A stretch of 64,000 bases of DNA from Deinococcus psychrotolerans. Its GTDB lineage: Bacteria; Deinococcota; Deinococci; Deinococcales; Deinococcaceae. The stretch is from positions 451,056 through 515,055 of the forward strand of contig NZ_CP034184.1 in assembly GCF_003860465.1 (NCBI RefSeq), read 5' to 3'. The notes beneath the pieces were generated by a model that saw only the letters and a program-made list of their open reading frames with translations, made no database searches and was not told the DNA's origin. Both the position numbers and the translations under genes were made by a program. Below, one piece after another: positions 1 to 7,076 of the stretch (positions are counted from its first letter, which is position 1; each line of letters begins with the position of its first letter).

Positions 1-2
1 GC

Positions 3-221
3 TGCTCCAGTGCCACCAGCGTCAGCTCTACCGCCGCCGCAGGGGGCAGCAGCAACAGCAACTCAAGCTGCGGCAAAGACAACCAAGGTCGCTACAAACT
101 GGACGGCTACACGGCTGAATTCCGGGACGCCAGCGGCAAAACTCAGCGGCTGCTGTTCTTTTTCTGGGAGAAGGACAAAAAGCATCTGTTTATCGGCGAC
201 GCGACGTTTTCCGCTGAATAG
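3..221 (+). CDS. C-terminal end of an exported or lipoprotein-like hypothetical protein (5' cut by window)
   Basis: The reading frame is open from the left edge to a TAG at 219-221 (72 residues). It begins with a low-complexity Ser/Ala/Gly/Asn stretch and then has a compact domain with RYKLDGYTAEF, LLFFFWEKDKKH and FIGDATFSAE. A Ser/Asn-rich linker before a small beta-rich domain is common in secreted Deinococcus proteins; the missing N-terminus probably holds a signal peptide. Another frame is also open here, but this one has the better protein character. No family is recognised. Confidence 0.55.
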   Translation, partial: CSSATSVSSTAAAGGSSNSNSSCGKDNQGRYKLDGYTAEFRDASGKTQRLLFFFWEKDKKHLFIGDATFSAE

Positions 222-364
222 GATCCGATGATCAGAATCCCCCTGACTAGATAAATCTGACTGATCTCCGATGGAGTTCTGCACTTGGTGACACGAATGC
301 TACTTGGGAGCCGTGTGACAGGAAGAAGGGCCTAACGCTCGGCAGGATCGGAGCGACCTAGCCC

Positions 365-398
365 AGTGTCGACCTGGGCTATACCCCAGGTCGACACT
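365..398. repeat. Perfect 14-bp-arm palindrome
   Basis: Arms AGTGTCGACCTGGG (365-378) and CCCAGGTCGACACT (385-398) are exact inverted repeats around a 6-nt loop. No T-run follows, so it is not a typical intrinsic terminator. It lies between the truncated gene ending at 221 and the IS6 remnant. It could be a mobile-element end, a protein-binding site or an mRNA hairpin. The rest of 222-486 shows no gene. Confidence 0.7.
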
Positions 399-527
399 TA
401 TCACAAATACTGACGACGGTCTAAAAGCATCGTTGCCAAGCGCAAGATAGAACGTTCTCACAGTGGGATCCACTTTAGATCTCGTATGGAGGTTGTGTTG
501 CCTTAACTGGCGGCACGGCAGGCTGAG

Positions 528-575
528 GGCAGGGGCGATCTGAAGTGGCGATCTGAAGTTCAGATCACCCCTGCC
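528..575. repeat. Inverted repeat with internal 13-bp tandem repeat at the IS6 3' end
   Basis: Arms 528-544 and 559-575 pair at 16 of 17 positions and overlap the transposase stop codon. The 13-mer GGCGATCTGAAGT is tandemly duplicated (534-546, 547-559). It may form a transcription-ending hairpin for the IS6 transposase or be subterminal transposase-binding DNA. Confidence 0.6.
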
Positions 576-618
576 GCGACAGTTGACCACGTCTGGAACG
601 CTTTATTTTGGTTGTTTC

Positions 619-655
619 TTGGGCAGAACGGACGCACATGAGGACGCCTGCCCAC
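619..655 (+). repeat. Short palindromic insert A in IS6 transposase
   Basis: It begins TTGGGCAGAACGGACGC and ends GACGCCTGCCCAC, interrupting the codons between VTAATR and NNQNKAFQ of the transposase. The outer GGGCAG/CTGCCC can pair. Confidence 0.65.
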
Positions 656-710
656 TTCTTCGGGTGGCGGCGGTGACGCGAGTGCGGGAATAATGGTGAA
701 GATTGGCGTC

Positions 711-748
711 TTGGGCAGAACAGCGCCGATGACGACGCTTGCCCGCTG
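711..748 (+). repeat. Short palindromic insert B in IS6 transposase
   Basis: It begins TTGGGCAGAAC and ends GACGCTTGCCCGCTG. It falls directly after the LHARI codons of the transposase; the following codons resume as ANLHHYSRTRV. Confidence 0.65.
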
Positions 749-845
749 ATTCGAGCATGTAAACTCAGGAATTCTTGAGTGCGTTTTTGCCTTTTGAATC
801 CTTGCTGGGATCGCTCTTGTCGCCGTGTGGATCGGTGTTCTTGTC

Positions 846-920
846 TTGGGCAGAACGGGAGGAATGGCCCCACACGGGTGTCCGTTCATGACGATACACC
901 CGTATGGGGCCTGCCCGCTG
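846..920 (+). repeat. Longer palindromic insert C, with a nested hairpin
   Basis: The same outer ends (TTGGGCAGAAC and GCCTGCCCGCTG) enclose an additional inverted repeat: GGCCCCACACGGGTGT (866-881) pairs at 15 of 16 positions with 896-911. The loop contains TCCGTTCATGACGAT, which resembles part of insert E. It is inserted immediately after the codons for the catalytic VIEQ motif. Confidence 0.7.
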
Positions 921-1153
921 CTCAATGACGTTGTTGCAACGTGCCGTGGAGATCACCTGCTGGTGGTCGACGTCAGCGAGGCCGGGGATCTCTCGAATCG
1001 CGGCTCCGGAACTCCTGAGCTGGTCGGTATGGATGACCTCTGGGACATCGTATTCACCCAAGAGTCGGGCCAGGAACGTCTTCGCGGCCTCGGTATTACG
1101 GTGACGCTGGAGGAAAGATGTCGAGCACGAAACCGTACTCGTCCACGGCCCTC

Positions 1154-1193
1154 CAGCGGGCAGGCGTGCCCAGGCGCGTCCGTTCTGCCCAAG
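1154..1193 (-). repeat. Short palindromic insert D in IS6 transposase
   Basis: In reverse orientation it reads TTGGGCAGAACGGACGC to CGCCTGCCCGCTG. It splits the HWLW-RAVDEYG codons; removing about 39 bp joins CTC-TGG-AGG-GCC (LWRA). Confidence 0.65.
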
Positions 1194-1334
1194 AAGAGCC
1201 AGTGTCGAAGCGCCATCGACGCTCGTACAGACCTCGTCGAGATGCCATCGAGAACCCCGACGGGGTTCCGGATGGCGCAGGTCTTCGGCAAAGAGAGATT
1301 CGAATTTTATGCACCATTCGCGGAGGGTTTCGTG

Positions 1335-1372
1335 GAGGAGTGGCGTCCTCAAGGGCGTCCGTTCACGACGAT
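1335..1372 (-). repeat. Diverged palindromic insert E in IS6 transposase
   Basis: In reverse orientation it contains GTCGTGAACGGACGC and GAGGACGCCACTCC, matching the inner part of insert A but lacking the outer GGGCAG/CTGCCC. It sits exactly between codons for GIQVS and HETLREW. Confidence 0.6.
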
Positions 1373-1584
1373 ACTGACCTGGATACCGCGCTGGTGGAGC
1401 AATTCCTGAACGTCCCAGTCACTCAAAGGAAAGCGGTGATAGAGCCAGACGGCGTGCTGGATGATGATCATGCGAAAACGGTGGCGCTATGGCTTGGCGT
1501 CAGTCACGGACATTCAGCCTACCCCCACCCGATTAAGGCAACACAACCTCCATGAGACCTTGCTCACCCATTTGGAGGAACACC

Positions 1585-2370
1585 ATGACGTCTAATTTTG
1601 CCGCTGCCATTGCCCAGCGCCCCTCGGATACCGAACTCCCGTTCGCCTTGGGGCGCTTTTCATACCGTGACAACCCCGAGCAGCGCGGAGCCGTGATTCC
1701 CGATCCCGCCTGGGCTGCTACCCACCTGGTCGAGGTCGACTTGACACAGTTTGCTGGGTTGCCATCGCCCGGGGGCAAGCCCGCCAAACGCCTGTGGATG
1801 CACGTTCAGGTCGCGCCGGTCTTCATCGCCACCATGCAGGAAGCCGTGCGGAGCGGCCTGCTGAGTAAGCTGCAGGAATACAACGGCTGCTACGTGCCGC
1901 GCCACATGGTCTGGACACCGGGCCGCCCGCTCTCGATGCATTCGTGGGGCGCGGCGATTGATTTCGACGCCAGCACCAACGGCTATGGGCTGCCCTTCGC
2001 CCGGATGCAGATTGACCGCGACTTCGTGCGCTGCGTGGAGGAGTGCGGCTGGACGTGGGGTGGGCCATACGCCGACGGGATGCACTTCCAGTGGAGCGAC
2101 CCGCTGCCCGGTACCGCCGTTCAGCCCTGGCAGGATGCGATGGCCCGCACCGCCGTGCAGGCCGACGGCAGTATCTGGATGCGTCCGGCCAACCTGGCCG
2201 AGCAGCAAGGCACCATTGCACCAGGTGAGCCCGTGACCGGCAACAGTGGGTGGGTCACCCTGCAAGACCAGGCTGGGGAATGGACGCCCTTCTCAGGCCA
2301 CGCTGTCTACCGGGGGCTGCTGCTGAATCTCGATCCGAGCACCTTCGATCTGAGCGTTACCCCGACCTAA
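1585..2370 (+). CDS. M15-family peptidoglycan peptidase (endolysin-like)
   Basis: A 261-residue protein with ATG 1585 preceded by GGAGGA. The zinc-peptidase signature of D-Ala-D-Ala carboxypeptidase and L-Ala-D-Glu endopeptidase (M15_4) proteins is present: H119 and D126 in LSMHSWGAAIDFD, and H167 in DGMHFQW. It would cleave peptide cross-links or stems of peptidoglycan. No signal peptide is seen, consistent with a phage-type endolysin that needs a holin. The following genes encode a small membrane protein and lipoproteins, giving a lysis-cassette layout. Residues after about 180 are not recognised. Confidence 0.85.
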   Translation: MTSNFAAAIAQRPSDTELPFALGRFSYRDNPEQRGAVIPDPAWAATHLVEVDLTQFAGLPSPGGKPAKRLWMHVQVAPVFIATMQEAVRSGLLSKLQEYNGCYVPRHMVWTPGRPLSMHSWGAAIDFDASTNGYGLPFARMQIDRDFVRCVEECGWTWGGPYADGMHFQWSDPLPGTAVQPWQDAMARTAVQADGSIWMRPANLAEQQGTIAPGEPVTGNSGWVTLQDQAGEWTPFSGHAVYRGLLLNLDPSTFDLSVTPT

Positions 2371-2453
2371 GCTCGCCGCACTTCGGTGCTGAAAATCCAC
2401 CCTCTTCCGGCCCTGCCTTCACCAGCGAGGCCGTGTCCGTTCATGGAGCCAAG

Positions 2454-2969
2454 ATGCGCCAATTCTTTCGTTTGATTGACATTCATCTCAGATTCTTCGT
2501 GGCCGTGGTGCTGCTGGCCTGCGGTTCTGCCTTCGCCCAAGACGTACAGCTCGGCAGCGGCCTTGATTTCCGAGCCTGGGGCTCAAGTGCTGCCGTCTTT
2601 GCTGCGCTCGGCGTTGCGCCGGCCGTAACGCTGATCAAGGCCCGCTTCCCGGCGCTCAGTGGCTGGTGGGTGCTGGCGGTCTCGCTGGCACTCTCTGAGG
2701 TGGGTTCTTATGTTCTCTACGCCGCCAATTTGCTGACTGACCAGACCTACGCCGCCTATCAGCCACCGTTCATCTGGATTCTGTTCGGGTTCTCTGCCTT
2801 CCTGATCGCGTCCGGTGGGTACGCGGTGCTGGCGCAGCTGCTCAGTAAAACCAACAGCCGCACTGTCACGGCCACCGCGACTGCCGCCCAGCCTGCCACC
2901 GACACCTCGCCCGCTCTGCCACCAACGGCAGAAGTCGTCATCAATCCAGCGCCAAAGGAGCAGCCATGA
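2454..2969 (+). CDS. Holin-like multi-pass membrane protein
   Basis: From ATG 2454 (MRQFFRLID) it encodes 171 residues with a hydrophobic start ending in ACGSAFAQ (signal peptide or first membrane helix), then hydrophobic segments near SAAVFAALGVAPAVTLI, WWVLAVSLALSEVGSYVLY and FIWILFGFSAFLIA, and a Thr/Ala/Pro-rich tail. Its position just after an M15 endolysin-like gene suggests a holin or a small phage membrane protein, but no holin family is recognised by eye. The frame is open further upstream, but the 2454 start fits the hydrophobic N-terminus. Its stop overlaps the next start (ATGA). Confidence 0.6.
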   Translation: MRQFFRLIDIHLRFFVAVVLLACGSAFAQDVQLGSGLDFRAWGSSAAVFAALGVAPAVTLIKARFPALSGWWVLAVSLALSEVGSYVLYAANLLTDQTYAAYQPPFIWILFGFSAFLIASGGYAVLAQLLSKTNSRTVTATATAAQPATDTSPALPPTAEVVINPAPKEQP

Positions 2970-3163
2970 ATCTTGCCGCCGCGTCCGGTTTTGCCAACGA
3001 TGTGCTGAGCGCCTTCAGTCACGCCCAGCACGTGTTCACTGATCCTATCTTCCTGGCCCGCTTTGCCCTGAGTGCAATTGAGGTTGCAGCTGCCCCAGAT
3101 GATGAGTCCAAGCGCGGCGCGGCACAAGGCGCGGTTCTCCGGCTCCAGAGGGAGTTCAAGTGA
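2966..3163 (+). CDS. Small hypothetical protein
   Basis: A 65-residue protein translationally coupled to the preceding gene (ATGA overlap) and to the next one (GTGA overlap at 3160-3163). It is mildly hydrophobic in the middle (FLARFALSAIEVAAA) and charged at the end. No known family. The coupling argues that it is real and belongs to the same cassette. Confidence 0.6.
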   Translation: MNLAAASGFANDVLSAFSHAQHVFTDPIFLARFALSAIEVAAAPDDESKRGAAQGAVLRLQREFK

Positions 3164-3501
3164 AACGCCTTCTGATTTTGCCTTTCCTCTTGCTGGCTTC
3201 CTGCGCCCCGATCATCAGCGCGGCTCAGGGTACGGCCTCGACCCTCACTGCCTCCGGTACCGCCCTGACCTTCAGCAATGGCGACTCGCAGACTGCCGGA
3301 AAAGTAGTCATCGCAGTGGACGGCGCGTCATTCAGTGACGCACGCTGCGCCCTTCCACGCGACGGGATTACGGTCTGCAAACTCGGCGATGTGCCGGCGA
3401 ACAATGCCGCCTCATTGACGTACACCGGCAAGATCGTGGACGCCAATGCGACCTGGCGAACGCCGAAGGGCAAACTCCGGGCCACCTTGCTGAACCGCTG
3501 A
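3160..3501 (+). CDS. Small secreted lipoprotein
   Basis: The GTG start at 3160 overlaps the preceding stop. The N-terminus MKRLLILPFLLLASCAP is a lipoprotein signal peptide with a lipobox (LLAS-C). The mature part is about 98 residues, beta-rich, with two further cysteines (ARCALPRDG, ITVCKLG) that could pair. In the lysis-like cassette it could be a spanin-like or accessory lipoprotein, but that is inference from position only. Confidence 0.65.
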   Translation: MKRLLILPFLLLASCAPIISAAQGTASTLTASGTALTFSNGDSQTAGKVVIAVDGASFSDARCALPRDGITVCKLGDVPANNAASLTYTGKIVDANATWRTPKGKLRATLLNR

Positions 3502-3568
3502 ATCTAATCCTTCAACTGTCGGCTCGCCCGTGACATTCGGCGGGTCGATGTCGTTTCAAAGGAGCACC

Positions 3569-4042
3569 ATGAAAAAGAACCTTGGCCTGCTGGCCTTGAC
3601 CGGAGTGATCGCTCTCGCCGCCTGCTCTGCTCCGCTGCCCGTCCCCACCCGCACCGACCCGCCGACGAAAGCCGAGCCGGTGGTCGTGACTTACCCGGCG
3701 GCCACTCCTGCACCAGCACCGCTGAGCGTGACGGTGATCGGTAACCCAACCAGCACCTCAGCGCCTTACCTCTACGTCACGGCGCTCGAAGCGGGCCGCT
3801 CACCCGGCAATGGCGCAGGCTGCACAGCAATGGCGAGTGAGGGCGAAGACAAGAGCATGACGATCCGCGCGGCCAACTGCGGCGAAACCAGCACCGCGAC
3901 GGTCTACGTGGCACTGGCTGGGCAGACCACACCGCAAAAAGTCGGCGAGCAGGATTTGATCCTCGTGCAGAAGCGGGCCGGAATTGTCGAGCCGGTGAGT
4001 GCGGTCATCACCGTGCGGGGGGAAGTGGTCTGGCCGAAGTGA
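3569..4042 (+). CDS. Lipoprotein, hypothetical
   Basis: ATG 3569 follows AAGGAG. The signal peptide MKKNLGLLALTGVIALAAC has a lipobox ending in Cys19, followed by a Pro-rich linker and a beta-rich domain (residues about 50-157) with two cysteines (GAGCTAMAS, RAANCGET). It ends the cassette just before a strong terminator. No family recognised. Confidence 0.7.
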   Translation: MKKNLGLLALTGVIALAACSAPLPVPTRTDPPTKAEPVVVTYPAATPAPAPLSVTVIGNPTSTSAPYLYVTALEAGRSPGNGAGCTAMASEGEDKSMTIRAANCGETSTATVYVALAGQTTPQKVGEQDLILVQKRAGIVEPVSAVITVRGEVVWPK

Positions 4043-4048
4043 ATCACC

Positions 4049-4090
4049 AAAAGCGCCCCCGCACCAGCCTGAGCCGAGCGGGGGCTTTTC
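4049..4090 (+). terminator. Intrinsic terminator
   Basis: AAAAGCGCCCCCGC pairs with GCGGGGGCTTTT around a 15-nt loop, 7 bp after the lipoprotein stop. A-tract and T-tract flanks make it potentially bidirectional, so it could also end the minus-strand gene fragment at 4100. Confidence 0.85.
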
Positions 4091-4099
4091 TTGTCGCCT

Positions 4100-4361
4100 T
4101 CAGTTTCTGACGTCGATCATGAATCCCAGCCTTGCCTCTTCCTCACTGCTCAGGCTCAGGGCGAGCGCGTCCAGCCGCCCGAAGTCGTGCGTCTGCCACT
4201 GCCGCCGGGCCTGCAGATCTTCATCGGTCGGCACCAGCATGATGGGGCCGGAAAGAGGGCGGCACAACTGGAGGTTCATGCCAATCAGCGAATCTGCTTT
4301 ACACAAATCATCTGGGTGAATCCAATCAGCCCAGCGGTGCGTATCCTTACCTAAGCAAAAC
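4100..4361 (-). pseudogene. C-terminal fragment of a hypothetical gene cut by IS3
   Basis: The minus-strand frame reads LGKDTHRWADWIHPDDL, then LIGMNLQLCRPLSGPIM, VPTDEDLQARRQWQTHD and ends LGFMIDVRN. It has no start of its own; the frame runs into the IS3 left end at 4362. The likely N-terminal partner is the minus-strand fragment at 5609-5801. Joining the two leaves the frame off by one and there is no target duplication, so the junction is not a simple insertion. Confidence 0.55.
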
Positions 4362-4418
4362 TGAGAGTGGCCCAGTTTTGCGTAGATGGAGATAAGCCTC
4401 GACAATAGGAGGCCCATC

Positions 4419-4718
4419 ATGACAAACCGCAGAATCCATACCGCTGACTTCAAACGAGACGCCGTGCAGCTTGCCCGAACGAACGGCAACGTCTCCAGTA
4501 CCGCCCGCGACCTGAGCGTCAGTGTTTCGCTCATCCGTAAATGGATGAGCGCTGAGCAAGAGGTTGGCCATGCCGCATTCCCCGGTCATGGTCAGCAACT
4601 ACTGACCGCCGACCAACAAGAGATTCGCAGGCTCCGCAAGGAAGTTAAAGTCCTGCGCCAAGAACGTGAAATCCTGAAAAAAGCGACGGCCTTCTTTGCC
4701 AAAGAAACTACGTACTGA
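4419..4718 (+). CDS. IS3-family transposase OrfA
   Basis: A 99-residue HTH protein from ATG 4419 (preceded by AGGAGG): TADFKRDAVQLARTNG then SVSLIRKWM is the IS3 OrfA helix-turn-helix, followed by a leucine-zipper-like coiled coil (EIRRLRKEVKVLRQEREILKK). The A-rich run AAAAAAG at 4677-4683 (codons AAA AAA GCG) is a -1 frameshift site; the -1 frame is open from there into orfB, so an OrfAB fusion is expected. Confidence 0.9.
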   Translation: MTNRRIHTADFKRDAVQLARTNGNVSSTARDLSVSVSLIRKWMSAEQEVGHAAFPGHGQQLLTADQQEIRRLRKEVKVLRQEREILKKATAFFAKETTY

Positions 4719-4756
4719 GATTCCGCTTCATTCATGACTACCGATCCCAGTACCGC

Positions 4757-5578
4757 TTGGACATCATGTGTCGGGTGCTGGAGGTTTCAGTGAGCGGCTA
4801 CCACAGTTGGCGAAGAAGGCCCATCTCCAATCAGCAGCAACAGGACGCGCTGCTGAAGCAGCGCATCCACGATGTCTACCACCACCGCAAGGCACGCTAC
4901 GGTGCCCCACGGATTCATGCGGAGCTGAAAGCCGAAGGATTGTCGGTCTCCAAGAAGAGGATTGCCCGTTTGATGCGTATTGGTGGGCTGCGAGCTAAAG
5001 GAAAGCACCGCTCAGTACGCACGACCAACCGTAATCACAGCGATCCAGTCTGCCCAAACCTGCTTGATCGCCAGTTCAACGTCCAGCAGCCCAACCAGAT
5101 CTGGGCCGCCGATTTGACCTACATTCCCACGAAAGAAGGCTGGCTCTACTTGGCTGTCACCCTCGATCTGTTTTCCCGAACGGTAGTGGGGTATGCAATG
5201 GATGCGTACATGCCTGCAACGCTGCCACTGGCAGCGTTGCACATGGCTGTCCAGCGCCGAAATCCACCACCAGGTTTGCTGCATCACAGCGACCAAGGAA
5301 GTCAGTATACGAGCCATCTGTTTCAATCTGCACTCGCACAGATTCAGGCGAAGTGCAGTATGAGCCGCAAAGGGGAATGCTGGGATAACGCCGTTGTGGA
5401 GAGCTTTTTCAGCTCCCTGAAACGGGAGCTGTTCGAGGAGACGATCTTCGAGACCCGAGCAGTTGCCAGACAAGCCATTTTCGAGTTCATTGAGGTCTTT
5501 TATAACCGTCAGCGCCGCCACTCGTCTCTAGGCTACTTGACACCCGCTGACTTCGAACGCCAAGCTACAGCCGCTTAA
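4757..5578 (+). CDS. IS3-family transposase OrfB (rve/DDE integrase)
   Basis: The catalytic part of the transposase, normally made as OrfAB by -1 frameshifting at 4677-4683. HTH_21 region (YGAPRIHAELKAEG), then the DDE core: D in WAADLTYIPT, D in LLHHSDQGSQYTS, E in WDNAVVESFFSSLKRE, and the terminal YNRQRRHSSLGYLTPADFE motif. The first ATG at 4757 is probably not the natural start because the upstream -1 frame is open from orfA. Confidence 0.9.
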   Translation: MDIMCRVLEVSVSGYHSWRRRPISNQQQQDALLKQRIHDVYHHRKARYGAPRIHAELKAEGLSVSKKRIARLMRIGGLRAKGKHRSVRTTNRNHSDPVCPNLLDRQFNVQQPNQIWAADLTYIPTKEGWLYLAVTLDLFSRTVVGYAMDAYMPATLPLAALHMAVQRRNPPPGLLHHSDQGSQYTSHLFQSALAQIQAKCSMSRKGECWDNAVVESFFSSLKRELFEETIFETRAVARQAIFEFIEVFYNRQRRHSSLGYLTPADFERQATAA

Positions 5579-5608
5579 CCTCAACTACGCAAAATCGGGG
5601 CAAGCCCA

Positions 5609-5801
5609 GGTCGTATCTCAGAAACCAGGGCATCAGGTCACCCATGTAGATGAAATGCAGGTCGTTCGTAGACTGACTGCCAGCGGCAAGTTTGATCCAG
5701 CTGCCTGGGCCTCGACTATCCTTAAACGCACCGTAGACCATGCGGGTGCACGACCCCTTGCTGCACACTGGCTGAGAACTATCTTCTGCGTGCCAGACCA
5801 T
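5609..5801 (-). pseudogene. N-terminal fragment of a hypothetical gene next to IS3
   Basis: The minus-strand frame from ATG 5801 reads MVWHAEDSSQPVCSKGSC, then GPGSWIKLAAGSQSTND and MGDLMPWFLRYD before running into the IS3 right end. It has no recognised family. It is the plausible 5' half of the gene whose 3' half is at 4100-4361. A TAG lies shortly upstream in frame, so the start is near 5801. Confidence 0.45.
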
Positions 5802-5901
5802 CCAACCCGCTCGACTGGAATGAACCCCCTAGAGAGGACCAACGGCCAAGCCACTTTGCCCCGACCAGCCGTTAGGCTGATCACAGCGCGAAGGAGCATT
5901 C

Positions 5902-6201
5902 ATGCCAGGACGCAATCACAGCCGTGAATTCAAGCTTCAGGTCGTCAACCAAATCAATTCAAGCCAGCGAACGACCGCTCAACTCAGCCGGGAACATGGT
6001 TTAGTGCCCAGCCTGATCCACCGTTGGCGCAAAGAGGTCGAGGCGCGCGGAGAAGCCGCCTTCACCGACGGCGTGGCCACAGATCGCAGCGCCGAGCTGC
6101 GGATTGCTGAGCTGGAGCGGTATTGCGGCCAACTTGCCTTAGAAAACACCATCTTGAAAAAATCGCTGGCGACGTACCGCTTGAACAAAGGCACCAAATG
6201 A
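5902..6201 (+). CDS. IS3-family transposase OrfA
   Basis: A 99-residue HTH protein (SREFKLQVVNQI, TAQLSREHGLVPSLIHRWR) ending in a coiled-coil ELERYCGQLALENTILKKSL. ATG 5902 follows AAGGAG. An A6 run at 6157-6162 (AAA AAA TCG) provides a -1 frameshift into the overlapping orfB. Confidence 0.88.
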   Translation: MPGRNHSREFKLQVVNQINSSQRTTAQLSREHGLVPSLIHRWRKEVEARGEAAFTDGVATDRSAELRIAELERYCGQLALENTILKKSLATYRLNKGTK

Positions 6202-7043
6202 TCTCGGATGCGCGACACGCGCATCCCACGGTGTCGGTGCGTCGCCTGTGTGAGCTGCATGCGGTCAGTCGGTCGTGGTACCTCCGTCAACGAAACCGCG
6301 CAGTCATCGACCAAGATCAACGACTCGCTACTGACATTGAAGCAGTGGTGCTGAAGTGGAACGGCTATGGGTATCGGCGGGTCACTCGCGAACTGGCACG
6401 CAGCGGGCAGTCCATCAATCACAAACGCGTTCTGCGGGTCATGCGGGAACATCGCTTATTGTGTCGACCCAAGCGGCGTTACCAGCGCACCACCGATTCC
6501 ACTCACAGCGAGAAACGCTTCCCCAATCTGCTCCCACAAGTGATTCCAACCCAACCAGATCAGGTCTGGCAAGCTGATCTGACGTATGTGAGGGTGAAGC
6601 AGGGTTTCGTCTACTTGGCATGCGTGCTGGACAGTTTCACGCGTGAGATCGTGGGCTGGTCAATGTCAAAGTTTATCGACGCCGACCTATCACTGGCCGC
6701 GCTGAATAACGCGCTTGCTGCTCGCAATCCAGCACCTGGACTCCTTCATCACTCTGATCAAGGTGTCCAATATGCCAGCCGGCTCTATATCGCCCGCCTG
6801 CGGGCGATGGGTATCACGCCAAGTATGTCCAGAAGAGGCAATCCCTACGACAACGCTCGCATGGAAAGTTTCTACAAAACTCTCAAAACAGAGGAGGTTG
6901 ATCTTCAAGATTATGCTGATCTGGACGATGCACAGCGCCATGTGAACCACTTCATCGGTAAGCTTTACAACCAAGAACGCCTGCATTCCAGTCTCGGCTA
7001 CGTCCCACCTGCCGAGTTCGCCGCCCGCTATCATCCAGCCTAG
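6123..7043 (+). CDS. IS3-family transposase OrfB
   Basis: DDE integrase with HTH_21-like N-terminus (VSVRRLCELHAVSRSWYLR, NGYGYRRVTRELARSG), core D (WQADLTYVRV), D (LHHSDQGVQYAS), E (YDNARMESFYKTLK) and C-terminal YNQERLHSSLGYVPPAEFA. It is intact and probably made as a frameshift fusion with OrfA; the residues before about 25 lie in the overlap. It differs clearly from the 4757 transposase. Confidence 0.88.
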   Translation: MRPTCLRKHHLEKIAGDVPLEQRHQMISDARHAHPTVSVRRLCELHAVSRSWYLRQRNRAVIDQDQRLATDIEAVVLKWNGYGYRRVTRELARSGQSINHKRVLRVMREHRLLCRPKRRYQRTTDSTHSEKRFPNLLPQVIPTQPDQVWQADLTYVRVKQGFVYLACVLDSFTREIVGWSMSKFIDADLSLAALNNALAARNPAPGLLHHSDQGVQYASRLYIARLRAMGITPSMSRRGNPYDNARMESFYKTLKTEEVDLQDYADLDDAQRHVNHFIGKLYNQERLHSSLGYVPPAEFAARYHPA

Positions 7044-7076
7044 AAGTGACTTGCCTGCTGGTCCTGCGCTTTGGGT

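Larger units (their letters stand above)
560..1513 (-). pseudogene. IS6-family transposase, inactivated
   Basis: Read on the minus strand, with the short inserts skipped, this is a canonical IS6 transposase: WLYHRFPLS, DVQELLHQRGIQVS, HETLREWCIKFESLFAEDL, RGSRWHLDEVCTSVDG, RAVDEYGFVLDI, then VIHTDQLRS and ARCNNVIEQ. The catalytic triad is visible as D (LDEV), D (HTDQ) and E (VIEQ). The end FQTWSTVAAGVI precedes a TGA at 560-562. Lesions are a TAG early in the gene (AKP-stop-RHR), two +1 indels near 1209 and 1107, and five inserts of roughly 37-75 bp. Removing the inserts at 619, 711 and 846 restores the expected codons almost exactly. Confidence 0.85.
487..1552 (-). mobile_element. Decayed IS6-family insertion sequence
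   Basis: Perfect 20-bp terminal inverted repeats bound the element: 487-506 and 1533-1552. The core GGTTGTGTTGCCTTAA resembles the IS6-family end GGTTCTGTTGCAAAG, so the true ends may be nearer 491 and 1548. Between them, on the minus strand, lies a single DDE transposase gene broken by short inserts, a stop and 1-nt indels. No 8-bp target duplication is visible, so the insertion is old or one flank was rearranged. Confidence 0.85.
4362..5608 (+). mobile_element. IS3-family insertion sequence, copy 1
   Basis: A 1247-bp element identical, except for one silent base seen (C5156 against T21134), to the copy at 20340-21586. Imperfect terminal inverted repeats start TGAGAGTGGCCCAGTTTTGCGTAG and end CTACGCAAAATCGGGGCAAGCCCA (common core TTTTGCGTAG, TG...CA tips). 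It encodes orfA and orfB with an A6G slippery site. The flanks (AAAAC / GGTCG) do not repeat, unlike copy 2. Confidence 0.9.
5835..7065 (+). mobile_element. Second IS3-family insertion sequence (different subgroup)
   Basis: Imperfect inverted ends AGGACCAACGGCCAAGCCACTT (left, about 5835) and the complement of AAGTGACTTGCCTGCTGGTCCT (right, ending about 7065) flank a two-ORF transposase. The exact tips and target duplication could not be fixed by eye. It lies next to the truncated secreted-protein gene at 7077-7190, which it may have cut. Confidence 0.8.

Noticed and set aside
765..1352. A 195-codon minus-strand ORF that looks like a single gene
   Set aside because: It is a chance merger of IS6 transposase segments with palindromic inserts read in the wrong frames; the true gene is broken.
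5012..5521. Long minus-strand ORF inside IS3 orfB (repeated at 20990-21499)
   Set aside because: Shadow of the transposase frame; no domain, identical in both copies only because the element is.
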